Below are positions 35,201 to 50,300 of a DNA stretch of 64,000 bases, one piece after another. This stretch comes from Monarcha castaneiventris obscurior (taxonomy: Eukaryota > Chordata > Aves > Passeriformes > Monarchidae): contig JAMPIT010000174.1 in assembly GCA_026261815.1 (NCBI GenBank), forward strand, positions 13,392,001 to 13,456,000, read 5' to 3'. Position 1 is the stretch's first letter. Each line of letters opens with the position of its first letter. The position numbers were made by a program, and so were the translations under genes. The notes below the pieces were generated by a model. That model was not told where the DNA came from. It was given only the letters and a program-made list of their open reading frames with translations, and made no database searches.

Positions 35201-38200
35201 ACCTCCAGGCAGTCCCATCGTGTGTCATATTTGATGTAGGTTCAGAGTACCTGGTAGCCACATCATTATTTAAGTGTAAAACAGTGGGGTTTGTAAGGTC
35301 TGGAGATTGTTTCCTATTCACTCAAAGGAACCACCGCAGTTATTCCTGATTTGGGTCACTCATTCATGTATTCATGGGTTGGTGCCCCTGTCCTGGGATA
35401 AATGTAGCTTGAAAGAACCAGGATGGTTGGTTTTTCTTCCAGTTTTCTTGTATTTGTATGGTCTAATGAATAAAAAATAGTGTCCAAAATACGCATTTGA
35501 CTCTGACTTAATTCCTCATGTTCTTTCTACTCAGTTTTCAATTGTGGTCCAAGGCCTTGTGCATTAAAGTTGATGGGAATCAAATCAAGAATTTGGCTCT
35601 ACGTTTTTATCAAGGCTTGGTCGGGGTTATTACCTTTACTCAGAAAATTTAAGATATACTAAATCTCGAGTATCTTACTCAGAACATGTTTTTGGGTTTT
35701 TTTCTGAAGAGCCTGCAGTTACAGTTGGCATGAACTGTTTTTGGGAAATTGGCAAGGAGTTACAAAACCCTGCTCAATCCAGGAATTACATTGAGGAATG
35801 TTTCTTGAGAAGTCATAGGTCCTTGGACACAGTGCAGTGCCCAGTGTCGGGTGCTCTGCAGTATGTGGGAGCTGGAGCTGACAACTGCGGATGTGTGACT
35901 TGATTAGAAGAGTCAGTGGTGCCCTCAGATGTGCTGCCTCAGCCATTGTCTGCTTAGCCCTGTTAACAGCTCTGGAAGTGTCAGGGGAGCAGCTACTGAT
36001 CCTGGTGTAGCTTCCTCCCCCATCTCTGGGAATGTCATATTTGGACATATGGGGATCCCTTTTATGTTGTGTCCTTTTCCCTCCTAACTTTGCAAACCAA
36101 CAGGGCAGAGAATGCAAAGGGATTAATTGTCCTGTTTTTTATTTGGTAGCCAAATCCTGTAAATACACAGGTTAATTTTCATAAAGTCCTGAGTAGCTGC
36201 TGAAAGAACGAACCAGCTTTACTGTGCCTGTACTCAATTTTCATCAGTCTTCCAAAAGAAACGAAGGAATGGTCTGCTGTATCTTCTGCTGTGGATGGTG
36301 CTATAGTTTCCACTGCTTTCAGAATAGCTGTTGGTGAAATACATGGCTGTTGTAATGTGTCTTATAAATCTCATGTCTTTCAGGCCTTTAAAGTGGTGAA
36401 GAGAAAAATAGGTGCTTTCAGCTGATTATAGAAAAATAAACGTTATGGCTACCGGTTGACATAAAATTAAAGAAGTATTCTCCACCTCATTTCTGGTAAC
36501 TTCAGGGATTTTTACTACAGCAGTCCCTGTAGTAAAACTTACTCAGAAAGTACATATGAACATGAAAAAGAGAATCTCTTTATTTTGTCCCAGTTTGCTC
36601 ACTCCCTGAAAGCTAAATTAATAACTTAAAACTGGGTTGAAAAAGTTACAGTCTTCTAATTTAGCTGTAACGCTTTGGATGTCTTTCTTCATGTTTTAGC
36701 ATTAAGGATGCCCTATTGGGTTCCTAAAATCAGTATTACACCCATGCAGCAAACAGCAGCTTCTAGTGATAGAGCACAGGCTGTAAAACTCAGCAGCAGA
36801 TGAATCCCAAGGAAGTTACTTCGTCCTACGCTTGCATGTGGCAAGGAACTGTTGCTGATGGTAGATGTGAAAGTAAGTTTGAGAACCCTCTGATTTAAAA
36901 TGTCAGTGGTATCTGAAATTTTTTACATGTTCAGAAGGGTAATATCACTTCATTTGATGAATCAGTCACTACATGTGCTTAAAGATGTTCCAAATCTTCA
37001 ACAAGCTCGAGAGGTGAGAATTTTTTTGAAGGACTGGCAGTAGTTTTGTCTTTCTAGGATAACGCTTCTCTTGGGAATTTTCAATACCGAAGGACATGTT
37101 TTCTGATTAAAAATCAAATAATCTCCTGCTGACACTATAATGTTTACATTATACAGGGAATTTGAAATCCAGGTTGTAAATTCCCATTGCATATGGGTAT
37201 ATGGCTGTCCTTGCTTGGTACATAGAAAATTTGTAATGTGATTGTGATTTCTTTTTTCTAAAGCTACAATCAGTTATTTTTAACAACATTTTGGCTTGAA
37301 AATAAAAGTAGTTTTTTGTTGTTGTTGAAAAATGAGTAAACACAGAAAAACGACTGAGCAGTTAAAGGAGAAATAGATTATATTTTCTTTTTACAAATCT
37401 CTGCCAAAGTCAATAAAACCAGGCTTAAAAGTGATGAAATCTTTGCAAAGCTTCTGGATATTTTAGGTGTGATTTCATTTGTCTTCTGCAGCTGCAAAGG
37501 TATTTGGATAAAACTTCTGTTGTGGGGTTTTGCTTTGTTTTATTTCAGGATTTTAGTATTACTTTACATAGAATTTCTTACAAAATCTGTTGTGTTTCCT
37601 TGCAGTACTTTTAATTATCAGAGACACTTCATATTGCCCTAATTCTGTGACTTCAGTGGTTTATCCTGAATTAGTTATTCTCTCAGTAGCTTTTTGTGCT
37701 GGTGATTGCTTGCAACCAATTTTTCTGTTGCTCTTGTTGTTAAAATGCTAAAGAAAAAGTGCAAGTTTCACATTTAGTTATATGCATGGAAGGAGAATAA
37801 AACTTTACAACTTGGCAGTCTATAAATAGGGCAGCTGTGACTAATAGGACATTAGAAAAATATTTGTCAGTCCTGAGTAGCTTTCAATTCTATAATAGCA
37901 GAATTATTAAATTAACAGTAGAACAAATATTGGACAAAAATCATCAGATGTGAAGAATTTAGAAATGCTGAAAAAGTAATGGCTTAGGTTTGTGTTTGAA
38001 AAAAAAAGAAATCATTACATTGCAAATCCTCCTGAATAGGGAGTTCAGGTACTATTTTTGTCTGGAAAAGTTACTTTAAAGCTATCTGATTGTACCCTGT
38101 GCAATATGTAAGTGTGCAGGAAAGTAAAGGTAGGTGAATGTCTGAAATTGTGGATTTTTCGTGTGAAAGAGTAGGCTCATACCTTGTGGGAGTTTGTGCT

Positions 38201-38281
38201 GGTTGGTTGGGGTATGGAAGCAGCATTATGGTCCAAGTGGAATTCAACTGCAGAAATGTAATCTGTGTGTTGCTCTTTCAG
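31714..38281 (+). other. DMTF1: DMTF1 intron 1
   Basis: About 6.6 kb, beginning GTAAGT and ending TTTCAG. The first 500 bases are still CpG island. Apart from poly-T runs I saw no recognisable repeat or RNA gene. Open frames of up to 132 codons on the minus strand (for example 33,430-33,759 and 35,719-36,117) have no recognised family. Confidence 0.55.
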
Positions 38282-38398
38282 GTTTGAGTATGAGCACAGT
38301 TGAAGAAGAGTCTGACACAGTGACAGTAGAAACCGTGAACTCTGTGACTTTGACCCAGGACACTGAAGGGAACCTAATTCTTCATTGCCCTCAAAATG
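38282..38398 (+). CDS. DMTF1: DMTF1 coding exon 1
   Basis: Acceptor TTTCAG ends at 38281, and eight 5' UTR bases precede ATG 38290. It encodes residues 1-36 of the acidic N-terminus that in mammals takes part in cyclin D binding. Donor GTATGG at 38399; splits a codon after base 1. Confidence 0.95.
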
Positions 38399-41300
38399 GT
38401 ATGGAATTGTATTGCATACTTTTTTTTTTCCTTTGTTTTGACTGGTCTGACCACCACATGTCCCTGCCCACAAATTCTGTGAGCTATTCAGGTTCAGTTT
38501 ACTGTGCAAGAATTGTTCTGCTTTGGTTTAAAGAATGATTAAGTGTTGAATTAGGTATAAATCCCAAAACCGCCTGTGTGTGCCCAACAAGGATACAGCT
38601 GCTGTGATTTATTTCAGTTGAAACAGATTCTTAGAACCAAGCATGTACCCAAGTTTCTGTAGACTGGTTTGTGTTTGGCAGACTGTGGATGGAATTTTTC
38701 ATAGAAAGTGCATGTTGAGGAAAGCATGTGAACTGTTGCTGCCCATGACTTAGACCAAGTTTCTGGGCAGCAGCAAAGCACTGAACCAGGCTGTCACATT
38801 TGGTTTGGCCCACTTTGTTGGGAGAACTCTGTTCAAGGCTCCACTTAGCTTATAGGAAGTAACCTGGGTGTATTTTTGTTGTTAGAAGCTGATGAAGTAG
38901 ACTCTGAAGACAGCTCTGAACCTCCACACAAGAGGCTTTGCTTATCAGAGGATGATCAAAGCCTTGATGATTCTACTCCGTGCATTTCTGTTGTTGCAGT
39001 TCCAAGTAAGTTCTTTTATGTACTCCTGTAGCAAAAATATCTGTTGGTAAAGGTAAAAGTGGACTCTTCGAATCACATTAGAATATTTCCATGGGTTTTT
39101 TTCTTCTGAACTTTTGTAATGTACTTTTCTCTCAGCCTTGGATAGTTTTGCAGTAATTGCTATTTACACAGTACTGGCGAAATAGGCCTGCCTTAAAGTA
39201 GATAAGAGACCTGCAGGCACAGGTGCATTGAATAAATTGAAGGATAAGTAAATGAGCAGCAAACTAGATGCTCTCCACCTGCTAAGAGATTAGGTTTTTT
39301 TAATGATCAGACAGTATAGTTAGTATTTCAGTGTTTTTTAATATTGAGGTGTATGTAAAAGAGATTGATGTAAGAAAAATAAGATGAATACTGAATTAGT
39401 CTTAAGGAAGTTGATTGAACATTAGATAGTTTAATATAATCTCCCAGAGGGAGACAAAACCAGATCTAGTTAAAATACCAGTTTGCAATATCGAGAGTGG
39501 CTGTTTATTTGGTGGAACTAGCTAGAAACCCCTCGTAAGTAAACATATTATCATGTTGAAGGAGGACTGGGGAAAAAGCATGCAGCCAAAAGATTTGAAT
39601 GTTGTCTTTTAATAACTGGAAAATACCAGAAAGGCTCTAAAGGAAGTATTAATACAGTTTCAAATGTTTGCATCAAACACGTTTTGTTTATGTTTCACAT
39701 TAGGTCTTATTGTAGTCAACTGTAAAACTGAAGGTTTTAAAAACTCATATTTAAATTTTTTTAAGAGAAGCGGTTGATAATCGTTTTAGTGAATTTACTG
39801 TGTTAACCAATAAATACCAAATAAGGCTCTTCAAAATTTTCAGTTCAAATGTAGCCATTTATAAAACTTGTAGCATTTGTAAAAATAGCTTCAGGAGTAA
39901 AGTATGCAACTAACTTACCCATTCTGAAGTTTCAGAAAATGATCAGAGCTTTGAGGTGACCATGACTGCTACCACTGAGGTAGCTGAAGATGAGATTAAT
40001 GAAGGAACTGTTACCCAAATTCAGGTACAGTAAAACTTCAGAATTTACCCATTTGATATATGCTTTTATTTAAATTGAAATGAAAAGGGAAACAAGTATC
40101 AGAAATGCTTACTAAATGAATAAGACGCTTTGAAATGAACGTATGTGAGCATGGATCTTGTTTGGAAAAATGCTGTTCTGTAAAAGGGCAGTTGAATAAT
40201 TTTATGTATGAGAGAGGTTATTTGTAGTCTTAAGTTACTGCCCACAGAGCAATACAGCAAAGAGTAAGAGGTGACCCTTCACTGGCAATTACATGCTCTG
40301 TTGTGATCTGCATATAAGACAAGTTTATCTGTTATTTCTGTCATTCTTTGATTATAAGCTAAGCTTTGTAAGAGGCTTAAGTAGTCTTTGTCTAGTCACC
40401 AGTCCTAACAGTGTTTAAAAGTTCTAGATTGGAGATGCTGGACATAGTCCAGTTTCCTTCACAGCCAGTGAGACTTCTTATTTACTGTACATTGAACAAC
40501 ATGGAGAATGTTACCTAATTAATTCTCACAACATCTGTGCATTAAGACGCTAAATCTTACTCAGGTTTTTTAAGAAAGGTGATACTTTCAATGCTGTATC
40601 TAAAACGTGGCACTTTTGAACAGTCAGCAAGGTTACAAGATGTGCTGATTTATTTTGCCTTCAAACTATGTCTCCATGTTAATTACAAATTGTAGAAACA
40701 ACTGAATATTTGGCTGTATCATTTCATATTGGTCTTTTTAAGATTCTTCAGAATGAACAGCTGGATGAAATCGCCCCAATGGGCAATGAAGAAGTATCAG
40801 CTGTTAGTCAAGCGTGGTTCACAACCAAAGAGGATAAGGATTCTCTAACCAATAAAGGTAGGATATTTCAAATGCAGCTCTCCCATGCTGTGAAAAGGTA
40901 AATTATTCCAAACTCTCAGAACATTTTGCAAGTTGCATAAAGTAATCTCTGGTCTGGCTTTTTTGTGAGATGAGCCATGCCTGCAAGTGGTGGCAGTAGT
41001 GGCCACAGTAGGGAAGGGCTGTGGGTGCTTTGTGTCTGCCCAGGTGGGGCAGAGAGTTGTGTTTGCCTGGTTGGGTGGGGGTGGGAAGCTGCAGCAGAGG
41101 GGAGGACAACCAGGAGGAAAAACCAATCCATGATCAGGTTAATGGAGTTGCTTCAGAAGAAGAGGGCTCCTACAGACTAGGATCTAATGAAATAATCTCT
41201 ACTTCTCCTAAAGCTTCCATGCCACTGGGCATTCCTCCCTTTCCAGATAGATCTGTGCAATCATGTAGTAGTTGCTGAACTTAAGAGCTTTTGTTTTTTC

Positions 41301-44300
41301 TTTCTTCCCCCCAGAGGAAGTGCCTTTCTAAACCTAGAGTAACAACTTAGTGTGTCAAATGAAGACGTGTTGTCTCTCCAGTTTCCTCAGCCTCTCTGCT
41401 GTTTTTCTTACTTTAACTTTTACTTTTTCTAGAGGGAAAATAATTCTTTTTTCAGTCAGTTCAAAGCAACTTCCTTTTTTGTTAGAAACCTTTAGGTAGA
41501 GACACAGCATTGTCAGCCGGTCAAAGGAAGGCATTAAATCTGGTGATTCCAGTTAAGTGATTAATAACTCGAGGAAGACATTTCTAGTAAAATATGCCAA
41601 GAAAAATATTTGAGAATCTCTACTGGCTGAACTTTTCTTGTAAACTCTGTGGTTTGTCAGGGGATCAGCAGTGGAGGAATGCCAGTACGTGTCTTCTTTT
41701 ACAGTAGCTCAGAGTTTGATATGTGTGGCCTGAGCTCATCATTTTATAGCAGTCTCCACCTGATAATGCTTTCTTCCCAGACCTGTAGGCAGGTTATAGT
41801 CTTGACTATGAATATGCAGACAAGTGAAGTGCAGAATAAATGTCCTTTCCTAAAATAGTTTGGTATTAAAACTTATTCCATGTAAAGAGTAGCAGTGTCT
41901 CATTAAGTCAGTTCAGAGGCTTGGAGAGAGAGGTGAATTACAGTTAGAGTAATACATTATTTTTCTGTCTCTGTAGCTGTGGAAGAAGAGACTGAAGCCA
42001 TGGGGCACAGGGAAAGAGTACTCTCACCAGTTCCAGTGGAATTAGTAATAATGCCTGTACTTTTCATTATAATTGGATTTGAGTAAACAGTCTGTTTGGT
42101 GTGTTCTGTCTCTCAGCTCTGGTAATTAGCAGGCTGAGAAGGAAGTACCCTGATTTTCCTGAGCAGAGGTGGGCAGGTAGCCAGCACACACCAGTATGTA
42201 AACTGGGTCACACCAGCATAGGCTTAATTAAAAGTATTGTATGGCCATAAGGGGAAAAAAAGATAATTTAGAGGAGGAATGTTTTATTGATAGACTTCAG
42301 GTTTGAAATTCTCCCTCTGAATAAAGTTGGTTGGGTTTGCTTTTAAAGCTTAGCTGGCATTGTAGTTTCTAAGGGCATAGTCAGAGAGGAAACATTATTG
42401 CTTGTTTCTGTTGGTTTGCCACTTCTATTTGGGAAGTGAAAGACTCGCCAATCTGAGAATTACTCCCAATGCAAAGAAAGAGGGAGATGGGGACCAGCTT
42501 GTCAAAAAAGACTAAGTGGAGCATTTACCTCTATGAAAAGCACTCACAGTAGGTGGCACTACTCACATGTTCAGGAGTGTTAAGGCATGCAAGAGAACCC
42601 CATGTTGTTGCCAATTCCTCAGGTAATATTCTGAGTCACATTTTATGTTCCAGCTTCTAGAATCATTTTGAGTGCATGGAAATCTCACCTGTCAGTTTAA
42701 AGACAGAAATTTTCTAGCTGCAGCTGAAGAGAAAGTCTGAAAATGTGACTTGACAGCGCATAGAGGAGTTCATGTTCTGTTTTTAAAAATGGGATGTTTT
42801 TGAAGAGGGATCTGACTCACATTATTTAAATACTAGTTGATGGTTACTGTCAGTTATGAAATAACATCTGTTTAAAATTAATTCTAGTTATATTTTTAGT
42901 CCTTTCTTTGTTAATTGCAGTATGGGTCATGTTTTCAGATACTTCTGTTCTTGCTGTTTTTCTGGCCTTCACTTCAGTAATTAGTTTGTCATTTCTATTT
43001 TCAGGCCATAAGTGGAAGCAAGGGATGTGGTCAAAGGAAGAAATTGACATTTTGATGAGTAACATTGAGCGTTATTTAAAGGTATGTTTAGAGTATGTTC
43101 CCTGCTTGTTGGTGTGGTCATGCAGTTCCTGCTAGAAACCAACTTTCTTTAGTACTTCCCAGAATATACAGTAAGTGCTTCAGATTGGCTTGTTGTAAAA
43201 ATGATCATTACCCATTTGACATACATAAAAAAATTTTATTCATAGACAGGATTTAAGTACTACGGAATGTAGCATTGCTTTTAATTTTGTACTAAATATA
43301 GCCCGTTTTGAGCATCCTGACATGACATTTTACATGGTTAAATCTCTTACTCTAATTTTACATTGAGGATTCATAAAAGCTTTGTTGAAGATGGTGGAAA
43401 AAAATTGCGCTAGCAGTAGAAATAATTCTCCTTAGTGAGCACTGAATACAACTTCCAGCCCTCCTTGGTGCCAAGTCTGTGATTGTGTACTTCACTAGCA
43501 GGATGCCTGTGTCTGCTTTCTCCCCTTGAATTATTTGGGTCAGAGTTCAGTGCAAATGGGCCTGTGGTGAACACACTAACGGTGATAATTGCCCATAAGT
43601 CATATTTGTGGTAGGTTTGCAGCTGAGAATCTTTGAGCCGAGCCCTAACATCTGAGAATATATAGCCTGGATATTACAGTTTCACCATCCTTCACTTGTG
43701 GTTTTAAAAAAAGCCCTGAATTTAGTGTTGATTGGAATAAAAATCCGCAGTATTAGTTGTAGAGAGTGTGTCTGCCCACACACATATTAGAGTTTCTGCC
43801 ACAAAATCATTAATGGGTAATACAATGTTTTAAATCTAGTGAAGCTTTTTTAAGCTAGCTAAATAACTTTTCTGAGTTACTGGTAAACCATTTGATTCAT
43901 TCTTTTCTGATTTTTCTGCTTTCTTGTACTGCTTTGAATAATTGAAATATAGTGATTCTTAGTTTAAGCTGAAGTTAAGCTTTACTGTTACACTTCATTG
44001 CAGTGTTTTTGTATTGAGTTTGAGTTTCCATCAGACCAAGAGGAATAGTTTAATTGAAAGAAATTGCTTTTGCGTAAGGAGTATCTAAAACTATGTAATA
44101 AATTAGTATACCACTGTTTGACAACCTTCTCTCATATGGCCCCAGGCTAATTCCACCACAGTACATTTTCCATGATGGTTCCATATGATGGTTCAGTTTT
44201 TGATCTAAAATATATATTGGACAGATTTTTTTTTTTCTTAAATGTGGACAGGAGTTAGAGCTTCTGTGTCTCCCTGGACTCCAACATTAAAAAAAACAAC

Positions 44301-47300
44301 AAAACCTACTCTTCAAGGATTAGTATTTGAGGGAGCTAGTCCATAAATACTCAGTTTTACTTTCAGACTGTAGTATTTGTGATACACAGAAAGTTACATA
44401 ATGGCTTCAGTTCTTGTGTTCTACTTCTTGATTCCTAGGAGACTTTATCTAAGGTGTTTTGTTTGTGGTTTTTGTTTTTGTTTTTTTTTTAAATGCTTTG
44501 TTCTAGGCCCGTGGAATAAAAGATGCCACTGAAATTATATTTGAAATGTCAAAAGATGAAAGAAAAGATTTCTACAGGACAATAGCTTGGGGTCTGAATC
44601 GGCCTCTCTTTGCTGTCTATAGAAGAGTTCTTCGCATGTATGATGACAGAAACCATGTTGGAAAGTATGAAACCTTCTAATGCTGCATGGTTTTATTGGT
44701 ATGAGTAGGGTCATGTATTTGTGTGTGACATGTTCTATGTGAGACAAAATTTTAGCCAAACAGACCTAGACCTTCCTAATATGTCACCTCTGCTCAATTC
44801 TGATAGATCAGCCATGACAATAATTGTGTTAACTGATGGTATTCAATGACAACTTTAAAAAACAGGCAAACAAAAAGCCCAAAACAAAGGTGAATAACAG
44901 ATTCTGATATGATGAGAAGACTTGGACACAAGCTTGGATCTGCTGAGGTGTAACTTTTTCTAGAACTGTGACCTGGAAATAACTGTTCTTTACCTCTTAT
45001 GCCCTTACTTGCTCTTCTTTAAAGCAGTGGTCTGGTGCCATCCAGAAAGGATATTATATTTTAATTTTTGAAGGTAGTTGAAAATTAAAATACCTTCTCA
45101 ATTCTGATTTGCTTTTTTGATGGAAAATCCGCTTTATGGTGATGGTGAACTGGGACAGTAAGGAAGAAGTAGCTGTTTATTTGAAAGACTAATGCAGAAA
45201 ATTCTAATTCTATTCATAGGAGTAAGATCACAGAGAATGAGTTTTTCTGACAAATGAGGGGAATGTTATACCAGTTAACCTTAGAAATGCACTAATGTGG
45301 AAAATGGCATTTGTTTCTCACATTGTTCCAAAATACTGGGTCAGATTGTTTCTTACAGCTGAAATTGCTTAATCTCTCATTGTAACTAAATGTGTGCTGT
45401 GTGGTTAGTAAAATAAAAATATTTATGCTGTATGCTTTCTGTTTAAAATAATGTCTTTTTATTTACCTGTTGCATAGGTATACTCCTGAGGAAATTGAAA
45501 AGCTTAAAGAGTAAGTCATCTTATGAACAAGGTCACTCTTTCTTGTTTATATTTAGTATCTTGATTAATTTTTAAACATTTCCTTATATGAAATTGCTGA
45601 AGAGTTACAAGTAAATTTGACTGCTCCAGCACTATCCAAAAACAGTGGTTACTATCTAAAGAAAAATGAAACTACATTTGGATTCTTTTAAAATTGTTTT
45701 CTAATGTGTGTTCAGGACCTAACAATATGCAACACAGTTCCAAAGCCAGGCTTCTGTCGTAACTAGGAATGTTTCAGATTTTTACAAGCACAGTCAGTAT
45801 TTGGGGTTATGAGAAACAGAAATGCCATTTTTTAGGAAATCTGAACAAAAGTTATTCCTAATGGAAGTGGCTGGGCCAGAGTAGGATCTCCCCTAGGAAG
45901 TATTACAGATGCATAAATTATCAGTACAGCTCAAAAAGCCTAATTTTGAGTAGGAACCTGATAGATCAAGGAGATGGGCTGCAGACTTTATCCCCTCCTG
46001 CACATTTCCAGGGTTGAGCAATTGGAAGAAACTGTTGGACTGAAGGAAGGAAGGGGGTATATTGCGTTGCATTGATGTATCTGTTTGGATCAATTGAGCT
46101 GCTTTGTGTCATTCATAAGGTGCCTGTGGTTCCAGATGTGTCAGAACTAGTCATGGATCAACCTTTTAAGCAACCTACTGTCACATGAAGGAGGAAAATG
46201 ATTGTTAAAATCATGAACATGATTATGCAGTTGTTTTGTTTAATTTAACTTGTAGGATGCCTTGGTTTTCATTGGGCGTTATTTAAATTTCCCAAGTGCT
46301 CTCTACACCACCTGAAAATCATTGAGGAACCTGTATAGAATGGAAATTGGCTATTTATCTAAACATTCATACTGTGTTTAACACACTCATTAGGCCTCAC
46401 AATGTTCTTGTAAAACAGATACTAAGCATTTTATAAGTGTCTTGTGGCTTAGCTGGCCCAAAAGGGCCTTGAAACACATAGGAAAAATAGCAGAAAATAT
46501 TAATAATGAGGTAGCAAAGTGATTCCCCATTCTGTCTTTAAGCCTTTAAACTGCATGTTCATCTGTTTTTGTTAGAGAATATTTGATATTTTGGTAATTT
46601 CCTAACTGGATACAGTGCTAATGAGCCCGTTTCTCTTTAGGCTGAGAGTAAAGCACGGTAATGATTGGGCCACAATAGGAGCTGCCCTGGGGAGAAGTGC
46701 TTCTTCTGTAAAGGATCGATGTAGACTGATGAAGGATACCTGCAACACAGGTGAGGTAAATGCTGGTGTCAGAAATGGATATTCTTTAAAATGTTTTTAA
46801 TGTTTACATTAAAAACAGTTTAAAATGCTGTCCTTTGTGTTTAACAGTTATAAACTTAGATTGTATGTTTGATGTCGAGAGAGAGAGATGCACTTGAGGA
46901 GTAAAATGTTGTTTATTTTTTAATGTATATACTCAAATACAAAGGAAAATTTAAGCAGACCTCATGTGATTAATGTCCACTAAGTTGTTGCATGGTTAAT
47001 TCACTCCAGCTGATACAGTTTGGATAGCTTGGATCAGTTTGCTTTGGTCACTGTTTGGAGAAGTTCTGTGTGGCCTCATTCATCTGTGAGAGGAGGAGAA
47101 AAGAGAGAAATTTGGCAGCAGAACAATGGAATTGTTGATTTGTTAATCAAGAATGGATATAATATAAATTGTTAGTAGTTAAGAACAGTTACCTCTTCAC
47201 AAGTCAATATTTGCATCTGGAATAAGATGTGGGACATGGAAGTTAAATGTCTGCTGGCATGTTACAGATCAGAACAGAGAGTATCTGCTGCTAGTTAAGT

Positions 47301-50300
47301 TGGAGGGCTTCTCGCTCTTTCAGGAAAGTGGACAGAGAAAGAAGAAAAAAGACTGGCAGAAGTAGTGCACGAGCTGACAAGCACAGAGCCGGGTGACATT
47401 GTCACACAAGGCGTGTCCTGGGCTGCTGTGGCGGAACGGGTCGGGACGCGCTCGGAGAAGCAGTGCCGCTCTAAATGGCTCAACTATCTCAACTGGAAAC
47501 AGAGCGGGGGCACCGAGTGGACCAAGGAGGATGAAATAAATCTCATCTTGAGGTTTGTTGTTTCAGTTACTTTTAAAGGCGTGTAATGTGTGTTGCTAGC
47601 AGGATTCCATTGGGGTCCATTTTGCTGGTTTCCTAGACACTGAAAATTCTAGAACCTTCCAAAAATCACTGCTGTGTTTACAGTTCCCAGAGATTTATTA
47701 TTGAACATATTTTTTGTTTTTTGTTTTTTTAGTGAATGTTAGTGTTCGTGAAAGGTGTCAGATTGAAAACCCTGGAGACTGAAGTCTTCTTTATTCCACA
47801 GAAAAGGTACAGCACAGGCAGCAAACCGTGCAAGCTTCCCACACGTTGCCCCACCGATGCGCTTTAACCCTTAACTGGAGGGTAGCTCAGTCTCCCTGCC
47901 CGTTCAGTCCTTGGCCTCTCTGCTGAGATGACCAACAAGGGTCAAGTGTGGTGGTGGTTTCTGTGATGTGGACGTCTTGTCTACAAAGAGCTAAACTGAG
48001 ACTGCAAATTAATTTCATGTAGGCCACCAAACACTGATTGGATATCAGCATCTCTGACTACATTTGAACTGGCAACCTGGTAGTGACTTTGGAAATCTTT
48101 TGCTCTCTCCAATCCTCCTCCCATTTTGAATGCCTTTAACTCAGGCTTTTTAGCCAGTGGATTTTTATGGTTGGGTGGGAATAAAATGCCAAGACATCCA
48201 GGGATTATTTACAAAGTAGTATTAACAAATTTACTGAAGCTGTTTGACATGAACTCGAAATGAGGAGTCTGATTCCACATTTCAGTGTGGAACAGAACAG
48301 AACAACAGAATGTGCTGGGTATATTTCTTAGTATTTCTGGTTTGGTCTGTCCAGATACCATTTACTCATCCTACAGGGTTGGTTTTGGTAGTTTTTTTTA
48401 TTTTTACTTTTTTCTTTCTTTAGCTCGCAAGAGTGCTCTTGCTTTGTTTGTGAAGAGGACTTTTCTTAACTTTCACAAAAATATTTTTCCCTCACTATTC
48501 ACCTCTCTTTCGTATACTCCATGTACAGATAAGGGCAATTCAAAGACTTTTAGTGATTTCAAACAGATTCTGGTAGAGAAGACTGTCCCTTATCTGGAGA
48601 GCCTGGTGGGATTGATTTATGAGAAAGTGTTTAATGCTGTAGTTAATTTCATCTACTTTGGCTAAGAAGCATCTGAGAGAAGGCAAAAATCTGTGTTAAG
48701 GATGGATGGTTGTTACTTAGAAGAAAACAAGTAAATATCATAACATGAAATTAATTAAGTGAAAGTTCAGAGTGAATCTCAGGAAGTATTTCCTGCCTTG
48801 GAGATGTGTTTGGGGAATGTTTTTTCAAAAAGATAAGATGCAAGTACCACCACTTGGAATGCTTCACGATAATCTGATCTAAATCCTAATGTACAAGTAA
48901 ATAAGGAGAATAATCCTGCATGGCAAGGAGATGGACTGGGTCATCTTAACAGGTCTAGTCCATCTTCTGTTGTTTATGATTCTGCTTGACCTCTGGCAGC
49001 GTGGAGCCTTGGAAGCCTGTGTCGATTCCTGAGCTCTGGTGGGCTGGTCACTAGCATGTCATTCTGCGCTGTTACGTGTGCCACGGCCGGACGTGGGCAG
49101 CACCCCTGCCGGTCTGGAGGCAACTTTCTAACAGGCCAACGTTTTCTGTATCCTGCCAGGATAGCGGAACTTGAAGTTTCTGATGAAAATGACATCAATT
49201 GGGATTTGCTGGCTGAAGGATGGAGTAGTGTCCGCTCCCCACAGTGGCTTCGGAGTAAATGGTGGACCATTAAAAGACAGATTGCAAACCACAAAGATGT
49301 TTCATTCCCTGGTAATGTACTACCTGCACATTTCTCTTCTGAAAGCCCCTTTCACTTACGTCAAAGGAATAAGGCTGCATTTTGTTGTCTGCTTACAGCA
49401 TTGCTTGCCAAAGAGCACATTGCTCCTTTGCTGGAAGTTACTGGCCCCTTGGATCTGCTGGCTGAATTGCTCCTACAATCAATCCTTAAATGTTTCAGTC
49501 AAACAAGTCAAGCTGATGTATACAACTAGACAGATTTTGCCATCCCTTCTCATTTTGGCTGAAGTGAGAGCATGCATATAAGCAGCTCAGCTGGCAGATC
49601 TCAGATGATGCTGATCTTTGGTATGGAGGGCAGTGACCTCTTCAGGTGGAAGAGGATATGTATCTGCAGCCTAACTATGGCCTCAGGTTAGATGTGTTAC
49701 CTTTACGATGTTAAAATGTAAGCTCTGTCAGGTGCTGAGCCTTAGCTGTAGACAGAAGGTAGATCTACTACTAGCTGCAGTGAGGAGGAGTGGAGGAGTC
49801 AGGAGTATAAAGCTCCCCCAAATACATCTCATACCGTTTTCCCATTCTGGCTTGGAGAAACCTAGTGCCAAATCAAAGGGATGTCTGTGACCTCCCTTTG
49901 TCTGACTTGAGGAGAGGAAAAAAAAATCAGATTAGTCATGTCATAATTAATGAAAGATGTAATTTAATGCACACTTGTGCTGTGGTTGACAGTGTGGTTA
50001 TATATTAGTCCTGCCTGGAGGCTGCAGCTGGGAGGAGAGCCTCTGTTACCACACATTAATAGGCAGCTGTTGCATCAAATAATTCATAATATAAATGCAG
50101 CACTGAATCAACAGACTCTGCTGTCTTCTTCTGACAAAGGAAGATGTTTAGGCAGTTTGCTGTAATGAATGCTGGAAAAGCTGAGGCCTCAGGTTTTGTA
50201 GCCTGCTGTTACATCAGCTGCTCCCTCAGCAGGGCCAAAGCAATTATAGGGAAGAAGGGTGGGTGATTCTGTTGGAGCAGTGGGCATCTTCATGCACAGG

